This document shows, one piece after another, positions 44,305-52,459 of a DNA stretch of 64,000 bases. Made by a program: the position numbers and the translations under genes. The stretch is taken from positions 682,001 to 746,000 of the forward strand of contig JAUSMV010000030.1 in assembly GCA_030645235.1 (NCBI GenBank), given 5' to 3'. The stretch is from Parvibaculum sp. (lineage in GTDB: Bacteria > Pseudomonadota > Alphaproteobacteria > Parvibaculales > Parvibaculaceae). Every line of letters starts with the position of its first letter. Position 1 is the first letter of the stretch. The notes beneath the pieces were generated by a model, which was not told the origin of the DNA, did not search any database, and saw nothing but the letters and a program-made list of their open reading frames with translations.

Positions 44305-45297
44305 TTACGCGTTCACATCAACGACGATGCGGCCACGCACTTTGCCTGCGAGGATTTCAGCGCCCAAGGCAGGCACGTCCTGCAGCGAGACGCGCGTGGT
44401 CATGGCATCGAGCTTTTTGAGGTCGAGGTCTTTGGCCAGACGGCTCCACGCTTCAACGCGTTTGGCCATCGGCGCATTGACGCTGTCGATGCCTGCGAGC
44501 GTGATGCCGCGCAGAATGAAGGGCGCAACCGAACCCGGCAGGTCCATGCCTTGGGCCAGGCCGCAAGCGGCGACCGTGCCGCCGTAGCGCGTACCGGCAA
44601 TGGCGTTGACGAGTGTGTGCGAGCCCACCGCATCAACAACGCCTGCCCAACGCTCTTTGGCGAGCGGACGACCGGCGACGGAAAGCTCGTTGCGGTCAAT
44701 GATCTCGGAGGCACCGAGACCTTTGAGATAGTCGGCTTCGGAGGCGCGGCCCGTGGACGCGATGACGCGGTAGCCGAGTTTCGCAAGAATGGCGATGGCG
44801 ACCGAGCCGACGCCGCCTGCGGCACCCGTGACGAGAATATCGCCCTTGTCCGGCGTCACGCCGCCATGTTCCAGCGCGAGAATGCAGAGCATCGATGTAT
44901 AGCCCGCTGTGCCGATGGCCATGGCATGGGCGTTGGAAATGTTCTTGGGGAGTTTGACGAGCCAGTCGCCTTTGACGCGCGCCTTCTGGGCGTAGCCGCC
45001 GTGATGGCCTTCGCCGACGCCGTAGCCGTTCAGCACCACGCGGTCGCCCGCCTTGAAGTCTTTATGGGTCGAGCTTTCAACATTGCCCGCAAAGTCGATG
45101 CCGGGCGTCAGCGGCCATGACCGGATGATAGGGGCGGCACCCGTAAGAGCCAGACCGTCTTTGTAGTTCACGGTTGAATAATCAACGGCAACGGTCACGT
45201 CGCCTTCCATCAGATCGGCGGGGGTCAGGGTCACGATGTCAGTGGACTGGCCCGCATCGGTCTTCGACACACGAATGGCGCGGAATTGTTCGGTCAT
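44305..45297 (-). CDS. acuI: Acryloyl-CoA reductase / YhdH-family medium-chain reductase
   Basis: 330 residues from ATG 45295-45297 (MTEQFRAIRVSK); the frame extends upstream without family similarity. A GroES-like domain has VDYSTVNYKDGLALTGAAP and TPGIDFAGNV. A Rossmann domain has ILVTGAAGGVGSVAIAILAKLGY. The zinc-ligand set of alcohol dehydrogenases is absent. AcuI and YhdH share this length and opening; AcuI reduces acryloyl-CoA to propanoyl-CoA with NADPH. Specificity is inferred from family resemblance. It precedes feruloyl-CoA synthase by 22 bases on the same strand, so one transcript is likely. Confidence 0.8.
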   Translation of the reverse strand: MTEQFRAIRVSKTDAGQSTDIVTLTPADLMEGDVTVAVDYSTVNYKDGLALTGAAPIIRSWPLTPGIDFAGNVESSTHKDFKAGDRVVLNGYGVGEGHHGGYAQKARVKGDWLVKLPKNISNAHAMAIGTAGYTSMLCILALEHGGVTPDKGDILVTGAAGGVGSVAIAILAKLGYRVIASTGRASEADYLKGLGASEIIDRNELSVAGRPLAKERWAGVVDAVGSHTLVNAIAGTRYGGTVAACGLAQGMDLPGSVAPFILRGITLAGIDSVNAPMAKRVEAWSRLAKDLDLKKLDAMTTRVSLQDVPALGAEILAGKVRGRIVVDVNA

Positions 45298-45583
45298 TTT
45301 GGCTCCCTGAAAGGCTTTTTGGCCCGTATTCTTAATGTTGCTGGGCACAAACGAGCCTAATTCTGCCGTCCGGTCAAGGCTCAGGGAAGGGTCGGCAGCA
45401 GTCAGGCGTTTTGAGTGCCAAAATTTAAGTCACAGTCACCGAAAAATGACACAGAGGCTGACACTTTCGCTCCCCTGCCCGCTTCATTTGACTAGGATTC
45501 TCCCGTCGGCGCAGGGGGCCGAAATCGAGTCGCTGACAGTCTCTTAAGCGCCGGCTGTAGATTATTTGCAGCAGGAGTGACGC

Positions 45584-45859
45584 ATGCTGAGAGACACGCG
45601 CGAGTTCGCTAAAATGATTGATGGCTACCGGCTGGTGACGGCGGAAATCCTCTACCGGATGCCCGACCATCCGGGCTTCCTCCAGACTTTCGTCTGGCAG
45701 GATTATGACCTTGAGCCGAAATATCCGACGCTGACGAAGTTTCTCGACTATTGGGAGAAAAACCTCGACGGCCCGCTCTTTTCAGTGCGGATCGCAACCA
45801 AGCGCGTGATCACACCGGCTGAATTTCCGTATGCGGATTTTATGGGCGTGCTGCACTAG
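45584..45859 (+). CDS. usg: Usg protein
   Basis: 91 residues. The sequence GYRLVTAEILYRMPDHPGFL followed by QTFVWQDYDLEPKYPTLTKFLDYW and GPLFSVRIA is the typical usg pattern. It was named for its place upstream of the tryptophan genes in Caulobacter; its biochemical function is unknown. It is found almost only in alphaproteobacteria and so supports the lineage. Here no trp gene adjoins it. CAGGAG precedes the start. The stop overlaps that of the convergent dihydroorotase gene (CTAG). Confidence 0.92.
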   Translation: MLRDTREFAKMIDGYRLVTAEILYRMPDHPGFLQTFVWQDYDLEPKYPTLTKFLDYWEKNLDGPLFSVRIATKRVITPAEFPYADFMGVLH

Positions 45860-47193
45860 CCTTTCGGCAGGTTCTCCAGGAAAGTCATCGCCTCGCCCTG
45901 CGCCGCGCCGGTGATCTCATCGTTCCACATCACGCGACGCCCGCGGATGATGGTGCCGATGGGCCAGCCTGTGACGTTCATACCATCGAACGGCGTCCAG
46001 CCTGAACGCGTGGCGATCCAGTCATTCGTGATCGTGCGTTTGGCTTTCATGTCAACAATGGTGAAATCGGCATCGTAACCCACCGCGATGCGCCCCTTTC
46101 GGGCAATGCCGAAAATGCGCAAAGGGCTTGCGGATGTGAGGTCCACAAAACGCTGCAATGACAAGCGGCCCGCATTCACATGGTCGAGCATCACAGGCAC
46201 AAGCGTCTGCACACCGGGCATGCCGGAGGGCGAATTCGGATAGGGCTTGTCTTTTTCCTCGCGCGTATGCGGCGCGTGGTCGGACCCCAGCACGTCGATG
46301 ACGCCCGACGCGACGCCCGCCCAGATACCGGCTTTGTGTTCAGCGGTGCGGATCGGCGGGTTCATCTGCGCATAGGTGCCGAGCCGCTCATAGCAATCAG
46401 GGGCGGCGAGCGTCAGATGCTGCGGCGTCGTCTCGGCGGTTGCGATGTCTTTGTTGGCGGCGAGCAGCGGGATTTCATCCGCCGTGGTGATGTGCAAAAC
46501 GTGAATGCGCTTGCCCGCTTCGCGCGCGAGACGCAAAAGCCGCGTGGTGCAGCGGACCGCGCTTTCGGCGTCGCGCCAGACGGGATGGGTCTCGGGCTTT
46601 CCTGCAAGCGCCAACGGTTTGCGCTCGATCATGCGGTCTTCATCTTCCGAATGAAAAGCCGCGCGGCGGTTGATGACTTTGAGAAGACGCGCCACGTCCT
46701 TGTCGGTGGCGACCAAAAGCGTGCCGGTGGATGAGCCCATGAACACTTTGATGCCGCAGCAGCCGACCGTGTTTTCCATATCGACCAGCAGGTCGGTGTT
46801 TTCGACCGTCGCGCCGCCATAGAAGGCAAAGTCGCATTGCATCCGGTGATGGGCGCGGCGCACTTTGTCGGTGAGCGCGTCGGGTGTGGTGGTGGCAGGC
46901 GCGGTATTGGGCATTTCAAAGACCGCCGTGACACCGCCCAGCACCGCCGCGCGACCGCCCGTTTCCAGATCTTCCTTATGCTCGTTTCCCGGCTCGCGCA
47001 TATGAACCTGACTGTCGATGACGCCGGGCAACACATGCAGACCTCTGGCGTCGATCACTTCACCGGCTGAGGCATGGGCGAGATCGCCGATGGCGGCGAT
47101 GCGCCCGCCCCTCACGCCGATATCGATGAGGCCGATACCGTCTGTGTTGACGACAGTGCCGCCTTTGATGATGAGATCGTAGGTCGCGCTCAT
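45856..47193 (-). CDS. pyrC: Dihydroorotase (amidohydrolase family)
   Basis: 445 residues. The first zinc site is DSQVHMREPGNEHKEDLETG, the carboxylated lysine is in GIKVFMGSSTGT, and zinc His residues follow in HVLHITTADEIP. The substrate-binding Asp is in LGSDHAPHTREEKDKP. This is the class I dihydroorotase/allantoinase layout, and the DxHxREPG plus SDHAPH pair favours dihydroorotase, which cyclises carbamoyl-aspartate in pyrimidine synthesis. pyrB is not adjacent. The GT9 gene overlaps its start by four bases (ATGA). Confidence 0.87.
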   Translation of the reverse strand: MSATYDLIIKGGTVVNTDGIGLIDIGVRGGRIAAIGDLAHASAGEVIDARGLHVLPGVIDSQVHMREPGNEHKEDLETGGRAAVLGGVTAVFEMPNTAPATTTPDALTDKVRRAHHRMQCDFAFYGGATVENTDLLVDMENTVGCCGIKVFMGSSTGTLLVATDKDVARLLKVINRRAAFHSEDEDRMIERKPLALAGKPETHPVWRDAESAVRCTTRLLRLAREAGKRIHVLHITTADEIPLLAANKDIATAETTPQHLTLAAPDCYERLGTYAQMNPPIRTAEHKAGIWAGVASGVIDVLGSDHAPHTREEKDKPYPNSPSGMPGVQTLVPVMLDHVNAGRLSLQRFVDLTSASPLRIFGIARKGRIAVGYDADFTIVDMKAKRTITNDWIATRSGWTPFDGMNVTGWPIGTIIRGRRVMWNDEITGAAQGEAMTFLENLPKG

Positions 47194-48167
47194 GCCGGTG
47201 CCTTTTCCTTATTCATGTTTTTCTCAGAGGCGATGCGGTCAAGCAAAGCCGTCGCCGCGTCATAGACCATATCAACAGTCAGATCCTGCATGGCGTTCTC
47301 GCCTGCAAAGCCTGCGCCCAAATCGGCCAGAATTTCCTCGCGCGAGCGCGGTCCGCGCACCTGCGCCGTGTTCGTGCCCCAGGGATCATAGCGGCCATCG
47401 GGCGTCGGGCCAAAGAGACCCAATGTGGGCGAACCGGAGGCGGCGGAAAGATGCATCAACCCGCTGTCATTGCCGATATAAAGCGCGACGCGCTCAAAGC
47501 AGGCCCCGACAAGGTTCAGATCTTCACCGATCAACTCGATGCGTTTGTCATCCGGCACAGCCTTGATAAGCGGCAGCGCGAGGTCCCGCTCGCCCGGCGC
47601 CAAAGCGACCAGCACATGCGCGCCTTCAAGCGGACCGCCCTTGCCCACAAGGCGCGGCACCAGTTCGGCATGGCGCTCGATGGGCCACATTTTGCGCGGC
47701 CATGCGGCGGAGGGGCCAATGGCCAGCACGCGGCGACCATCGGGGATCAGGTCTTTCGCCCGCGCGCGCGCCGCCTCACCCGGCCAGAGGCGCGGCCAGG
47801 GGGCCGGATCAAAGCCCGCGACGGAGGCGTTGTGAATAACACGGTGAAGTGTGTGATTGGCGCGCAGCACATGGCGCTTGCGTGTCCACAGGAAGAAGGC
47901 GGTGGCCGAGCCGCGCAGATCCACCACGGCTTCAAAGCGACGAAACATGGTCGCGCCCAGCAGTTTGCGCCAATGTCCGGCATAGGGCTCTTTTGGCATT
48001 TCGATAATGCGCTCGACGCGGGGCGCATGTTTGAAAAGCGGCGCGGCCAGCGGCCCGCAGGCGATCCAGAACTTCGCCGTCGGGTAGCGTTCCATCAGAC
48101 CGGCAAGCAGCCCCGTTGAAAGCACACCGTCGCCAATGCGGTTAGACGTGATGAAGAGAATACGCAT
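47190..48167 (-). CDS. Glycosyltransferase family 9 (heptosyltransferase-like)
   Basis: 325 residues from ATG 48165-48167 (MRILFITSNRIGDGVLSTGLLAGLMERYP). The opening RIGDGVLSTGLL matches heptosyltransferases WaaC/WaaF (N-terminal acceptor pocket) and the C-terminal GNDSGLMHLSAASGSPTLGLFGPT binds the ADP-heptose donor. The acceptor, probably an inner-core LPS sugar, is not certain. The last bases overlap the dihydroorotase start (ATGA), so the two genes are co-translated, an unusual pairing. Confidence 0.88.
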   Translation of the reverse strand: MRILFITSNRIGDGVLSTGLLAGLMERYPTAKFWIACGPLAAPLFKHAPRVERIIEMPKEPYAGHWRKLLGATMFRRFEAVVDLRGSATAFFLWTRKRHVLRANHTLHRVIHNASVAGFDPAPWPRLWPGEAARARAKDLIPDGRRVLAIGPSAAWPRKMWPIERHAELVPRLVGKGGPLEGAHVLVALAPGERDLALPLIKAVPDDKRIELIGEDLNLVGACFERVALYIGNDSGLMHLSAASGSPTLGLFGPTPDGRYDPWGTNTAQVRGPRSREEILADLGAGFAGENAMQDLTVDMVYDAATALLDRIASEKNMNKEKAPA

Positions 48168-48346
48168 TGAGGCCTTGTAGATTAATGAGGGGCTTGCAGG
48201 GACGGCTAAAAGGGTGCGGAGTATAGGAAGTGCGGCGGAAACTGCCAAGTTTATGACAGCAAGCAAAGCTGTCACTTGTTGGTAGCGCCAAGGGTGCTTA
48301 AATGTGCCATGCTATGAGACGGGCCGGTACCGGCTGTTGAGCGAAT

Positions 48347-49273
48347 ATGTCAGATACGAGGTTTGAGAGCCTGAGAATGGTGCTGAAAGCGACGATCCTG
48401 CCCGATCGGGGGGTTTTGCGTGTCGGTGGACCCGAAGCGCGTACATTCTTACAAAATCTCATCACCAATAATGTCGATCTGGTGGACGGCACGCGAGCAG
48501 TCTATGCCGCTTTGCTGACGCCACAGGGCAAATTCCTCTTCGACTTCTTTATCAGCAAAGACGACGAAGGCAGCGCAGGGTCTGATGCAGTCCTTCTCGA
48601 TTGCGACGGGGCACGGGCCGCTGATCTCGTCAAGCGCCTGAACTTTTACAAACTCCGCGCCGATGTGACGATTGAAAATCTGTCAGACACATTGAAGGTC
48701 ATGGCCGTCTGGGGCGACGACGTGGTGACTATTTCGCTGGGCGGTGCCCATACCGATCCGCGCATTCCGCAAATGGGGATTCGCATCGTTTCCGCCGATC
48801 CGAAAGTGACGGGCGCGGAGGCGGCGACGCCAGCCGACTATCATGCGCATCGCATTGCGCTCGGCGTCGGCGACGCGGCCAAAGACTTTGAACCCGACCG
48901 CAGTTTTCCGCTCGAAATGAATTTCGAGGAGATGAACGGCGTTGATTTCCAAAAGGGCTGCTTCATCGGACAGGAAGTCACTTCGCGCACCAAACGGCGC
49001 GGCAATGTGCGCAAGCGCCTCATCCCCTGCGATGTCGAAGGCAATGTGCCAAAGCCGCATATGTCGGTGCAATCGGTCGGGCGCGAAGTCGGCACGGTGT
49101 TCTCAGTGGATAAAACGGGCGGTCGTGTACTCGCCCTGTTGCGGCTCGATTTGCTCAACGGCGCACCGCTCGAAATCGACAGCGACACAACGCTGACGCC
49201 GCATAAGCCTGTCTGGGCGCAATTCGCGCTTGCGGGTGCGGAAGACGACGCCGAAGAAGCCGAAGAAAGCTGA
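48347..49273 (+). CDS. ygfZ: YgfZ/CAF17 folate-binding protein (Fe-S/tRNA maintenance)
   Basis: 308 residues. It has the YgfZ signature KGCFIGQEVTSRTKRRGNVR near residue 204, with Cys in KGC. The aminomethyltransferase-like fold begins LPDRGVLRVGGPEARTFLQN. The family uses folate to maintain some Fe-S enzymes such as MiaB. The start may also be ATG 48377 (MVLKATILPDRG), which fits the family N-terminus better. A Glu-rich tail (EDDAEEAEES) ends the protein. Confidence 0.9.
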   Translation: MSDTRFESLRMVLKATILPDRGVLRVGGPEARTFLQNLITNNVDLVDGTRAVYAALLTPQGKFLFDFFISKDDEGSAGSDAVLLDCDGARAADLVKRLNFYKLRADVTIENLSDTLKVMAVWGDDVVTISLGGAHTDPRIPQMGIRIVSADPKVTGAEAATPADYHAHRIALGVGDAAKDFEPDRSFPLEMNFEEMNGVDFQKGCFIGQEVTSRTKRRGNVRKRLIPCDVEGNVPKPHMSVQSVGREVGTVFSVDKTGGRVLALLRLDLLNGAPLEIDSDTTLTPHKPVWAQFALAGAEDDAEEAEES

Positions 49274-49360
49274 ACCGCTCCTCCCGTACCGGCTGGATGC
49301 TGGAGGGCATGGCACGGAAGAAGCGGCAGCGTTGAGATAAACCCGTCGCAGGGGGCCGCG

Positions 49361-49702
49361 TTACGGCTTCATCTCATTCTTCATTTCGTTTTTCATCTCG
49401 TCTTTGGCCATGTCTTCTTTGGCCATGTCTTCTTTGGCCATGTCTTCTTTGGCCATGTCTTCTTTGGCCATGTCTTCTTTGGCCATCTCATCCTTCGCCA
49501 TGCCGTCCGTGGCCATTTCGTCTTTGCTCATGGCGTCTTTGGCCATGTCATTTTTCATCATGTCTTCATTGGCCATATTGTCTTTGGCCGGTGCCATTTT
49601 GGACATTTCATCGGCCACAGCGCCTGATGCGGCACCTATCAATACGGCGAGCGAGAGGCCGGCAGCGGCAGCAACCGTTGCGAATGTTGTGCGAACAGTC
49701 AT
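49361..49702 (-). CDS. Exported pentapeptide MxKDx-repeat protein
   Basis: 113 residues from ATG 49700-49702 (MTVRTTFATVAAAAGLSLAV), with GAGGAAA upstream; the frame is open further 5' without a signal. A Sec signal peptide ends near GAVADEMSK. The rest is almost wholly tandem Met-x-Lys-x-x pentapeptides: about 16 copies, of which MAKED repeats most. This matches the NCBI family name pentapeptide MXKDX repeat protein; no function is known. The Met/Lys/Asp pattern is strongly charged and amphipathic, and methionine richness suggests soft-metal binding or oxidant trapping (inference). Lies next to the ECF sigma factor module. Confidence 0.8.
   Translation of the reverse strand: MTVRTTFATVAAAAGLSLAVLIGAASGAVADEMSKMAPAKDNMANEDMMKNDMAKDAMSKDEMATDGMAKDEMAKEDMAKEDMAKEDMAKEDMAKEDMAKDEMKNEMKNEMKP
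49401..49486. repeat. 15-bp tandem repeat inside the MxKDx gene
   Basis: Five identical copies of TCTTTGGCCATGTCT run from 49401 to 49475, followed by a sixth copy identical over 11 bases. The period of 15 keeps the reading frame, so gain or loss of copies would change protein length only. Confidence 0.9.
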
Positions 49703-49853
49703 GTGAGTTTCCTCTTTTGTTGGTTTATATGGGGACATGAATTCATGCGCGGTCGCACCGCTTCCCTCTGCCATCGGCGTGAGTCTGGGGGTCACGACAG
49801 AGAGAAGCGGCTGACCACTCGGTTACGCAACAGATACGCAACAGGGACGGTCG

Positions 49854-50063
49854 TTACTTCGGCGCCATTTCGCTGCCGAGCTTCTTGGTCGTTTCCTTTT
49901 TATGCGTCACCGTCTTGTTGTGATGCTTCTTGGCCGTTGTCATGTCAGACGCGGATTTTGTCGCTTCATTGGCCATCGGCGTGGCGGCAGAAGCTGTGGC
50001 GACGCCGCCAAGGATCACGGCAAGCGACAGACCTGCGGCGGCGATATTTGAACGGATAGACAT
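49854..50063 (-). CDS. Small exported basic protein next to the sigma-factor module
   Basis: 69 residues from ATG 50061-50063, with a GAGGAA site. A signal peptide (MSIRSNIAAAGLSLAVILGG, cleaved after ASA) precedes a Lys/Thr/His-rich mature part (TTAKKHHNKTVTHKKETTKK). The signal peptide resembles that of the MxKDx protein at 49361 (AAAGLSLAVLIG vs AAAGLSLAVILG), so the two may be paralogues that lost or gained the repeat. An ECF-type promoter (GTAACT-N16-CGTATG) lies about 90 bases upstream. Function unknown; a role in metal or peroxide stress is inferred from the neighbourhood. Confidence 0.7.
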   Translation of the reverse strand: MSIRSNIAAAGLSLAVILGGVATASAATPMANEATKSASDMTTAKKHHNKTVTHKKETTKKLGSEMAPK

Positions 50064-50149
50064 TTGGAATTTCCTCAATCATATGGCGAGCGACGGGGGG
50101 ACGCGCCGCTCCTTGCGTTACAGGCGGCGCATGTCGCCGCTGTACAAGG

Positions 50150-50177
50150 CATACGAACTGAGACGGGTGAGAGTTAC
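50150..50177 (-). promoter_or_regulatory. ECF16/SigF-type promoter for the small exported protein
   Basis: On the minus strand GTAACT (50172-50177), exactly 16 nt, then CGTATG (50150-50155). The same -35 and spacing occur before the sigma gene at 51605-51632. The known SigF motif is close to GTAACC-N16-CGAA. Confidence 0.65.
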
Positions 50178-50203
50178 ATCGGGGCGGGATTAAATAAATG
50201 TAA

Positions 50204-50875
50204 TCAGCGATTAAGCAGCCGGCCGCCGAACCAGCGGTTGACACCCACGACGACCGCGATGGCCAATATGTGCACGAGAATGTCGGTGCCCGTCGCATCA
50301 AACGGATGGAATATATAAAGAAGGCTCGATGAAGCGGCGGCAACCGTCACGCCACCGGCAATGCTGGTAATGCCGGGATGAAGCGTATAGCCGCGCCGGA
50401 GCATGAAGATCAGCAAAGTTGAAAGCGGCAGCGACAGGCCGACGATATAGACAAAACATCCCGGCGCTTCCAGCAGCGTGTACCAGCGCATTTCGGGAAT
50501 GATCGCGAGTTGGTTGAGGCAGCCGAGGCCGCTCGCACCGAGCCATAGCGCCAGCCCCGGCAGCGGCAGTAAAGCCCAGCGCGGGCTTCGGTCCGGCAGG
50601 CTCAGTTGAAAGACGGCGATGGCCCCGAGCACCGTGCTGAGAACAGCTCCGGCCAGCGCCACGCGCGTTTCGGGCATATGCTCAAAATGAACAAGCAATA
50701 CGGAGATGTCGAAAGCGAGATAAAGCCCGACCGCGAAAGCCGCGACCACACCCAGCCAAAAGGCGGCACGCCACAGCGGTGCCGGCAGGCGACGCACGGG
50801 CACGAGATCGGCTGTCAGCGCGTCGATCAGAATCTTATGTGAGGCACTCTCCGGCATTTCGTGATCTGTACTCAT
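50204..50875 (-). CDS. nrsF: NrsF/DUF1109 anti-sigma factor
   Basis: 223 residues with six predicted membrane helices (AAFWLGVVAAFAVGLYLAF at about 34-52, then VALAGAVLSTVLGAIAVFQ, WALLPLPGLALWLGASGLG, and three more) and a short cytoplasmic N-terminus LVPVRRLPAPLWRA. The arrangement is that of DUF1109, whose Caulobacter member NrsF holds SigF at the membrane. The sigma gene overlaps its start by four bases (ATGA), so both are made together. Cysteines lie in GLGCLNQLAII and APGCFVYIV, positions worth testing as metal or redox sensors. Confidence 0.87.
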   Translation of the reverse strand: MSTDHEMPESASHKILIDALTADLVPVRRLPAPLWRAAFWLGVVAAFAVGLYLAFDISVLLVHFEHMPETRVALAGAVLSTVLGAIAVFQLSLPDRSPRWALLPLPGLALWLGASGLGCLNQLAIIPEMRWYTLLEAPGCFVYIVGLSLPLSTLLIFMLRRGYTLHPGITSIAGGVTVAAASSSLLYIFHPFDATGTDILVHILAIAVVVGVNRWFGGRLLNR

Positions 50876-51555
50876 AGCTGGCCACCGAGGCGGGCGCGCA
50901 AGGCTTTCAGGGCGCGATGCAGATTGACCTTCAGCGCGCCCGTCGATTTACCCGTAAGTCGTGAGGCCTCGGCAAGCGAAAGTTCGCGCAGGGCCAGATG
51001 TTCTATCGCTTCGCGCTGTCCTTCACCCAATTCAGCAATGGCCGCGCTCAAGACCCGCGCCCGTTCGGCCTCGTCCAGCGGGCGGTCGGTCGCCATATCG
51101 GGCTCGGCGTAAGACTCGTATGCCAAAGGTGCATGGCGTTCGCGCGAGGCATGGCGCGTCTGACGCCGCAACAGATCAAGCGCGCGGCGCTGCGAAATCG
51201 TCGTGACCCAGGCGGTGAAGGAGCGGTCCGGCTCATACGTATGGCGCGCGCGGTGGATCGAAGACAGAACTTCCTGCACCACATCGTCAACCGCCGTGCC
51301 CGTGACGCCCTGACGGCGCGCGACGCGCTCGATCACCGGCACGATTTCACGCAGCACAATATGATAGGCCGCGCGATCACCCGCTTGGGCCGCAGCCATC
51401 AGACCAGACCAACGCTCATCTGCCGAAGGTGAGGTGGCATCTGCTTCTTGTTGTGACGTCAAAAGGCGAAAAATTCCTGACCCAGTGGCCGCAGCCGGAG
51501 CGGACTGCGGGTTCCGAACCCCTGCATCAAACCACAGTTGAGAGGTTGTCGCCAT
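50872..51555 (-). CDS. ECF sigma factor (SigF/ECF16 type)
   Basis: 227 residues. Sigma-2 includes VDDVVQEVLSSIHRARHTYE and RSFTAWVTTISQRRALDLLRR. Sigma-4 is QREAIEHLALRELSLAEASR followed by the helix-turn-helix LTGKSTGALKVNLHRALKALR. An N-terminal addition of about 50 residues (to SADERWSGLMAAAQ) is longer than usual; a start nearer MAAAQAGD is possible. It overlaps nrsF by four bases. Its own promoter carries GTAACT-N16-CGAATA, so autoactivation is expected. Confidence 0.88.
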   Translation of the reverse strand: MATTSQLWFDAGVRNPQSAPAAATGSGIFRLLTSQQEADATSPSADERWSGLMAAAQAGDRAAYHIVLREIVPVIERVARRQGVTGTAVDDVVQEVLSSIHRARHTYEPDRSFTAWVTTISQRRALDLLRRQTRHASRERHAPLAYESYAEPDMATDRPLDEAERARVLSAAIAELGEGQREAIEHLALRELSLAEASRLTGKSTGALKVNLHRALKALRARLGGQL

Positions 51556-51604
51556 TTTGACCTGAACATGCCGACCGGAATACGAAAGACTGTCTCACTC
51601 TTCT

Positions 51605-51632
51605 TATTCGCTGGCAGAGGCTCAAAAGTTAC
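51605..51632 (-). promoter_or_regulatory. ECF16/SigF-type promoter of the sigma-nrsF operon
   Basis: Minus strand: GTAACT (51627-51632), a 16-nt spacer (51611-51626), then CGAATA (51605-51610), 50 nt upstream of the sigma start codon. It matches the reported SigF pattern GTAACC-N16-CGAA at five of six -35 and all four -10 positions. Confidence 0.7.
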
Positions 51633-51731
51633 ATCTATGTCATTTTGAATCGGAACCCCCGTCATTTTGAATCAAAAAAATGTGTCAGAATGACCGGAAG
51701 CAGACAGATCATCAAAAAACGGAACAGGACG

Positions 51732-52394
51732 ATGGCGGAAGCGGCAAAAGCAAAACCAAAAACACCGGCAAAAACAAAAACCATCATTGCCGCCCCGACC
51801 GGCTGCACATGGCCGGGCACCGATCCGCTTTATCTCGCCTACCATGATGAAGAATGGGGCGTGCCGGAGTTTGACGACAGGGCACTCTTTGAAAAGCTCA
51901 TCCTTGATGGCTTTCAGGCGGGCCTGTCATGGATCACCATTCTGCGAAAGCGGGAAAATTTCCGCGAAGCCTTTGACGGGTTCGAGCCGGAGAAGATCGT
52001 GCGCTACACGCCTGCGCGCGTCGAGAAACTTTTGAAAAATGAAGGCATCATCCGCCATCGCGGGAAAATTGAAGCGACAATCGGCAATGCGCGGGCATGG
52101 CTCGACATCATGGATCAACCCGGAGGTTTCTCTGAATATCTCTGGACCTTCGTCGATGGTGCGCCAAAACAAAATCAATTTGTAACGATGCGCGATGTGC
52201 CCGCCGCGACGCCGATGAGTGAAGCGCTCTCAAAATCGTTGAAATCCAAGGGTTTTCGCTTTGTCGGCCCGACCATCGTTTATGCTTTTGCGCAAGCCGT
52301 CGGAATGGTCAATGATCACATGATCAGTTGTCCGCGACACAAAGATTGTGCCAAGCTGGCGAAGACACCTAGAGAGCGATCCCGCGCTAAGTAA
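51732..52394 (+). CDS. tag: DNA-3-methyladenine glycosylase I
   Basis: 220 residues from ATG 51732 (GGACG upstream); the frame is open earlier but is not family sequence. A 17-residue Lys/Ala/Pro-rich leader comes before TGCTWPGTDPLYLAYHDEEW, the Tag start. The zinc ligands Cys and His there pair with the C-terminal HMISCPRHKDC motif. The catalytic-pocket Glu/Trp are in FQAGLSWITILRKRENF. It removes 3-methyladenine from DNA. Next to the sigma gene but on the opposite strand. Confidence 0.93.
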   Translation: MAEAAKAKPKTPAKTKTIIAAPTGCTWPGTDPLYLAYHDEEWGVPEFDDRALFEKLILDGFQAGLSWITILRKRENFREAFDGFEPEKIVRYTPARVEKLLKNEGIIRHRGKIEATIGNARAWLDIMDQPGGFSEYLWTFVDGAPKQNQFVTMRDVPAATPMSEALSKSLKSKGFRFVGPTIVYAFAQAVGMVNDHMISCPRHKDCAKLAKTPRERSRAK

Positions 52395-52459
52395 TTTCAA
52401 AACACGCGGGGCCGCAGATGAAATGCGCGGCGCGATATTTCTTCACACAAAGTTCTGAA

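Noticed and set aside
48323-48334. 12-bp palindrome GCCGGTACCGGC upstream of ygfZ
   Set aside because: Short, spacer-free GC palindromes are common at this GC content; no second copy or clear promoter context.
49401-49610. Possible CRISPR-like array
   Set aside because: The period is 15 bp with no spacers; it encodes MxKDx pentapeptides in frame.
49799-49826. ECF16-type promoter for the MxKDx gene (GTAACC at 49821-49826)
   Set aside because: The -35 is perfect but the sequence 16 nt downstream is CTCTCT, not CGAA or CGTA.
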